Assembly: GCA_002713545.1 (NCBI GenBank)
Contig: PATJ01000024.1
Span: forward strand, 19,336 to 26,007
Origin: Acidimicrobiaceae bacterium
GTDB taxonomy: Bacteria > Actinomycetota > Acidimicrobiia > Acidimicrobiales > MedAcidi-G1
Length of the DNA: 6,672 nt
Reading direction: 5' to 3'
Part shown: in pieces, positions 5,960 to 6,672 of the stretch
Numbering within the stretch: the stretch's first letter is position 1
Layout: every line of letters begins with the position of its first letter
Made by a program: the position numbers and the translations under genes
Notes under the pieces: model-generated
The model's database searches: none
What the model was told of the DNA's origin: nothing
Seen by the model: the letters and a program-made list of their open reading frames with translations, nothing else

Positions 5960-6672
5960 TTAATCAGTGAAATAGCCACCGTCTGGATGCAAGATTTCCC
6001 CTGTCATATATGACGATTCATCAGATGCAAGAAAAAGAGCAGTATTTGCTACTTCGACTGGAAGGCCTCTTCTACCCATCGGAACGCTCTTTAATGCTTC
6101 TTCGACTCTTTCAGGAGGTGCAATTTCAAAAATAGTAGTCATGTGGGTTTCAATAAAACCCGGTCCAATTGCGTTAACCCTAATATTGGCTGGGGCAAGT
6201 TCACGAGCGGCTTTTTTAGTGAGCATCCAAACCCCAGCTTTTGAGACAACATACGGAGTTGGTCCCGCATCTGGATGTTTTGCAGCAATTGATGCGAGAG
6301 TAATTATTGAACCTCCTGTATTTTGTTCGGCCATAACTGCCGCAGCAGACTGAAGCGCGAAATAGGTTCCTGTCAGGTTTACATCCAAAACTTTTTGCCA
6401 TTCTTCGAGGTTCCCATCGATAAATGCTTGCACAGGATTTTCTATTTCTTGAGCGCGCTTTATTGCCATTTTGACTTCGGCTTCTCGATCACCCGAAAGA
6501 TAATCTTGATGTGTAATTCCAGCGGCAGTCACAAGAACATCAACTGAACCAAATTCTGTTAAAGCAACATCGATCATTTCTTGGTTCTCGAGGCGGTTAA
6601 TGGCATCAAGGCTCACATATGTTGCTTTACCGCCAGCATTTTGAACTATCTTTACGGTTTCTAATCCTGCTT
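5960..6672 (-). CDS. Short-chain dehydrogenase/reductase (SDR3), N-terminus cut by the window edge
   Basis: The frame is open to the right edge; 236 residues plus the TAA stop are visible. The first visible residues (AGLETVKIVQNAGGKATYVSLDA) are the usual SDR segment between strands 2 and 3, so the Rossmann glycine motif and start lie outside. GTG 6616 is internal, not the start. Visible motifs are VTAAG in place of NNAG, the helix-F Asn in LDVNLTG, catalytic Ser in TLAS, YVVSK (Tyr and Lys), and IGPGFIETHMT. The C-terminus is TGEILHPDGG. Between TAAG and LDVNLTG the chain is about 25 residues longer than usual, with a charged helical insert (SGDREAEVKMAIKRAQEIEN) that lies near the active site in this fold. 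It is an NAD(P)-dependent alcohol or ketone oxidoreductase of unknown substrate. It converges on the PEP-utilising gene. Confidence 0.9.
   Translation of the reverse strand, partial: AGLETVKIVQNAGGKATYVSLDAINRLENQEMIDVALTEFGSVDVLVTAAGITHQDYLSGDREAEVKMAIKRAQEIENPVQAFIDGNLEEWQKVLDVNLTGTYFALQSAAAVMAEQNTGGSIITLASIAAKHPDAGPTPYVVSKAGVWMLTKKAARELAPANIRVNAIGPGFIETHMTTIFEIAPPERVEEALKSVPMGRRGLPVEVANTALFLASDESSYMTGEILHPDGGYFTD

Noticed and set aside
5951..5963. AT-rich near-palindrome between the PEP-utilising gene and SDR3 as a terminator
   Set aside because: It consists only of A and T with no GC-containing stem, so a stable hairpin is unlikely.
1..6672. tRNA, rRNA, CRISPR repeats, insertion sequences or phage genes
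   Set aside because: No cloverleaf-like segment, direct-repeat array, transposase motif or flanking inverted repeats were seen; nearly all bases belong to the enzyme genes listed.

Overview
This is a compact bacterial window of moderate-to-low GC (roughly 40-45% by eye) that is almost entirely coding. It carries enzymes of secondary or xenobiotic-type metabolism: three short-chain dehydrogenases (SDRs), a limonene-epoxide-hydrolase-type enzyme, a cytochrome P450, a carboxymuconolactone-decarboxylase/AhpD-like (CMD) protein, a PEP-synthase-like phosphohistidine protein and a Cof-type HAD phosphatase. GTG starts, minimal intergenic gaps and the flavour of the protein families suggest an actinobacterium, possibly a marine AT-richer lineage. 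That taxonomic guess is inference. No tRNA, rRNA, CRISPR, insertion sequence or phage gene was seen.

Layout, left to right. (1) A leftward operon, read from about 1606 to 1, encodes SDR1, the epoxide hydrolase (LEH) and a HAD phosphatase cut by the left edge. The LEH stop and the HAD start overlap as GTGA. (2) A rightward SDR2 diverges from SDR1 across only about 25 bp and converges on the P450 with 2 bp between stop codons. (3) A leftward pair, read from 4126 to 2444, encodes the CMD/AhpD-like protein and then, 3 nt later, the P450. (4) After a 90-bp divergent intergenic region comes a rightward 577-residue PEP-utilising protein. (5) It converges on SDR3, which is cut by the right edge.

The most interesting feature is the CMD/AhpD-like gene. 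Its reading frame holds one in-frame TGA (3943..3941). Upstream and downstream halves both match the family, and the TGA falls exactly where the second Cys of the redox CxxC motif belongs, giving C59-x-x-U62. Twenty nucleotides after the TGA lies the GGC loop of a small stem-loop, the position and loop type expected of a bacterial SECIS element. The best reading is a selenoprotein, not two genes or a pseudogene. The P450 starts 3 nt after this gene, so its expression could depend on selenium-dependent readthrough.

Functionally, P450 (epoxidation or hydroxylation), LEH (epoxide to diol) and SDRs (alcohol to ketone) form a plausible oxidative route for a terpenoid, steroid-like or alkene substrate. 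The PEP-utilising protein has the phosphohistidine swivel domain but no ATP-grasp domain, so it probably needs a partner encoded elsewhere. Substrates cannot be read from the sequence.
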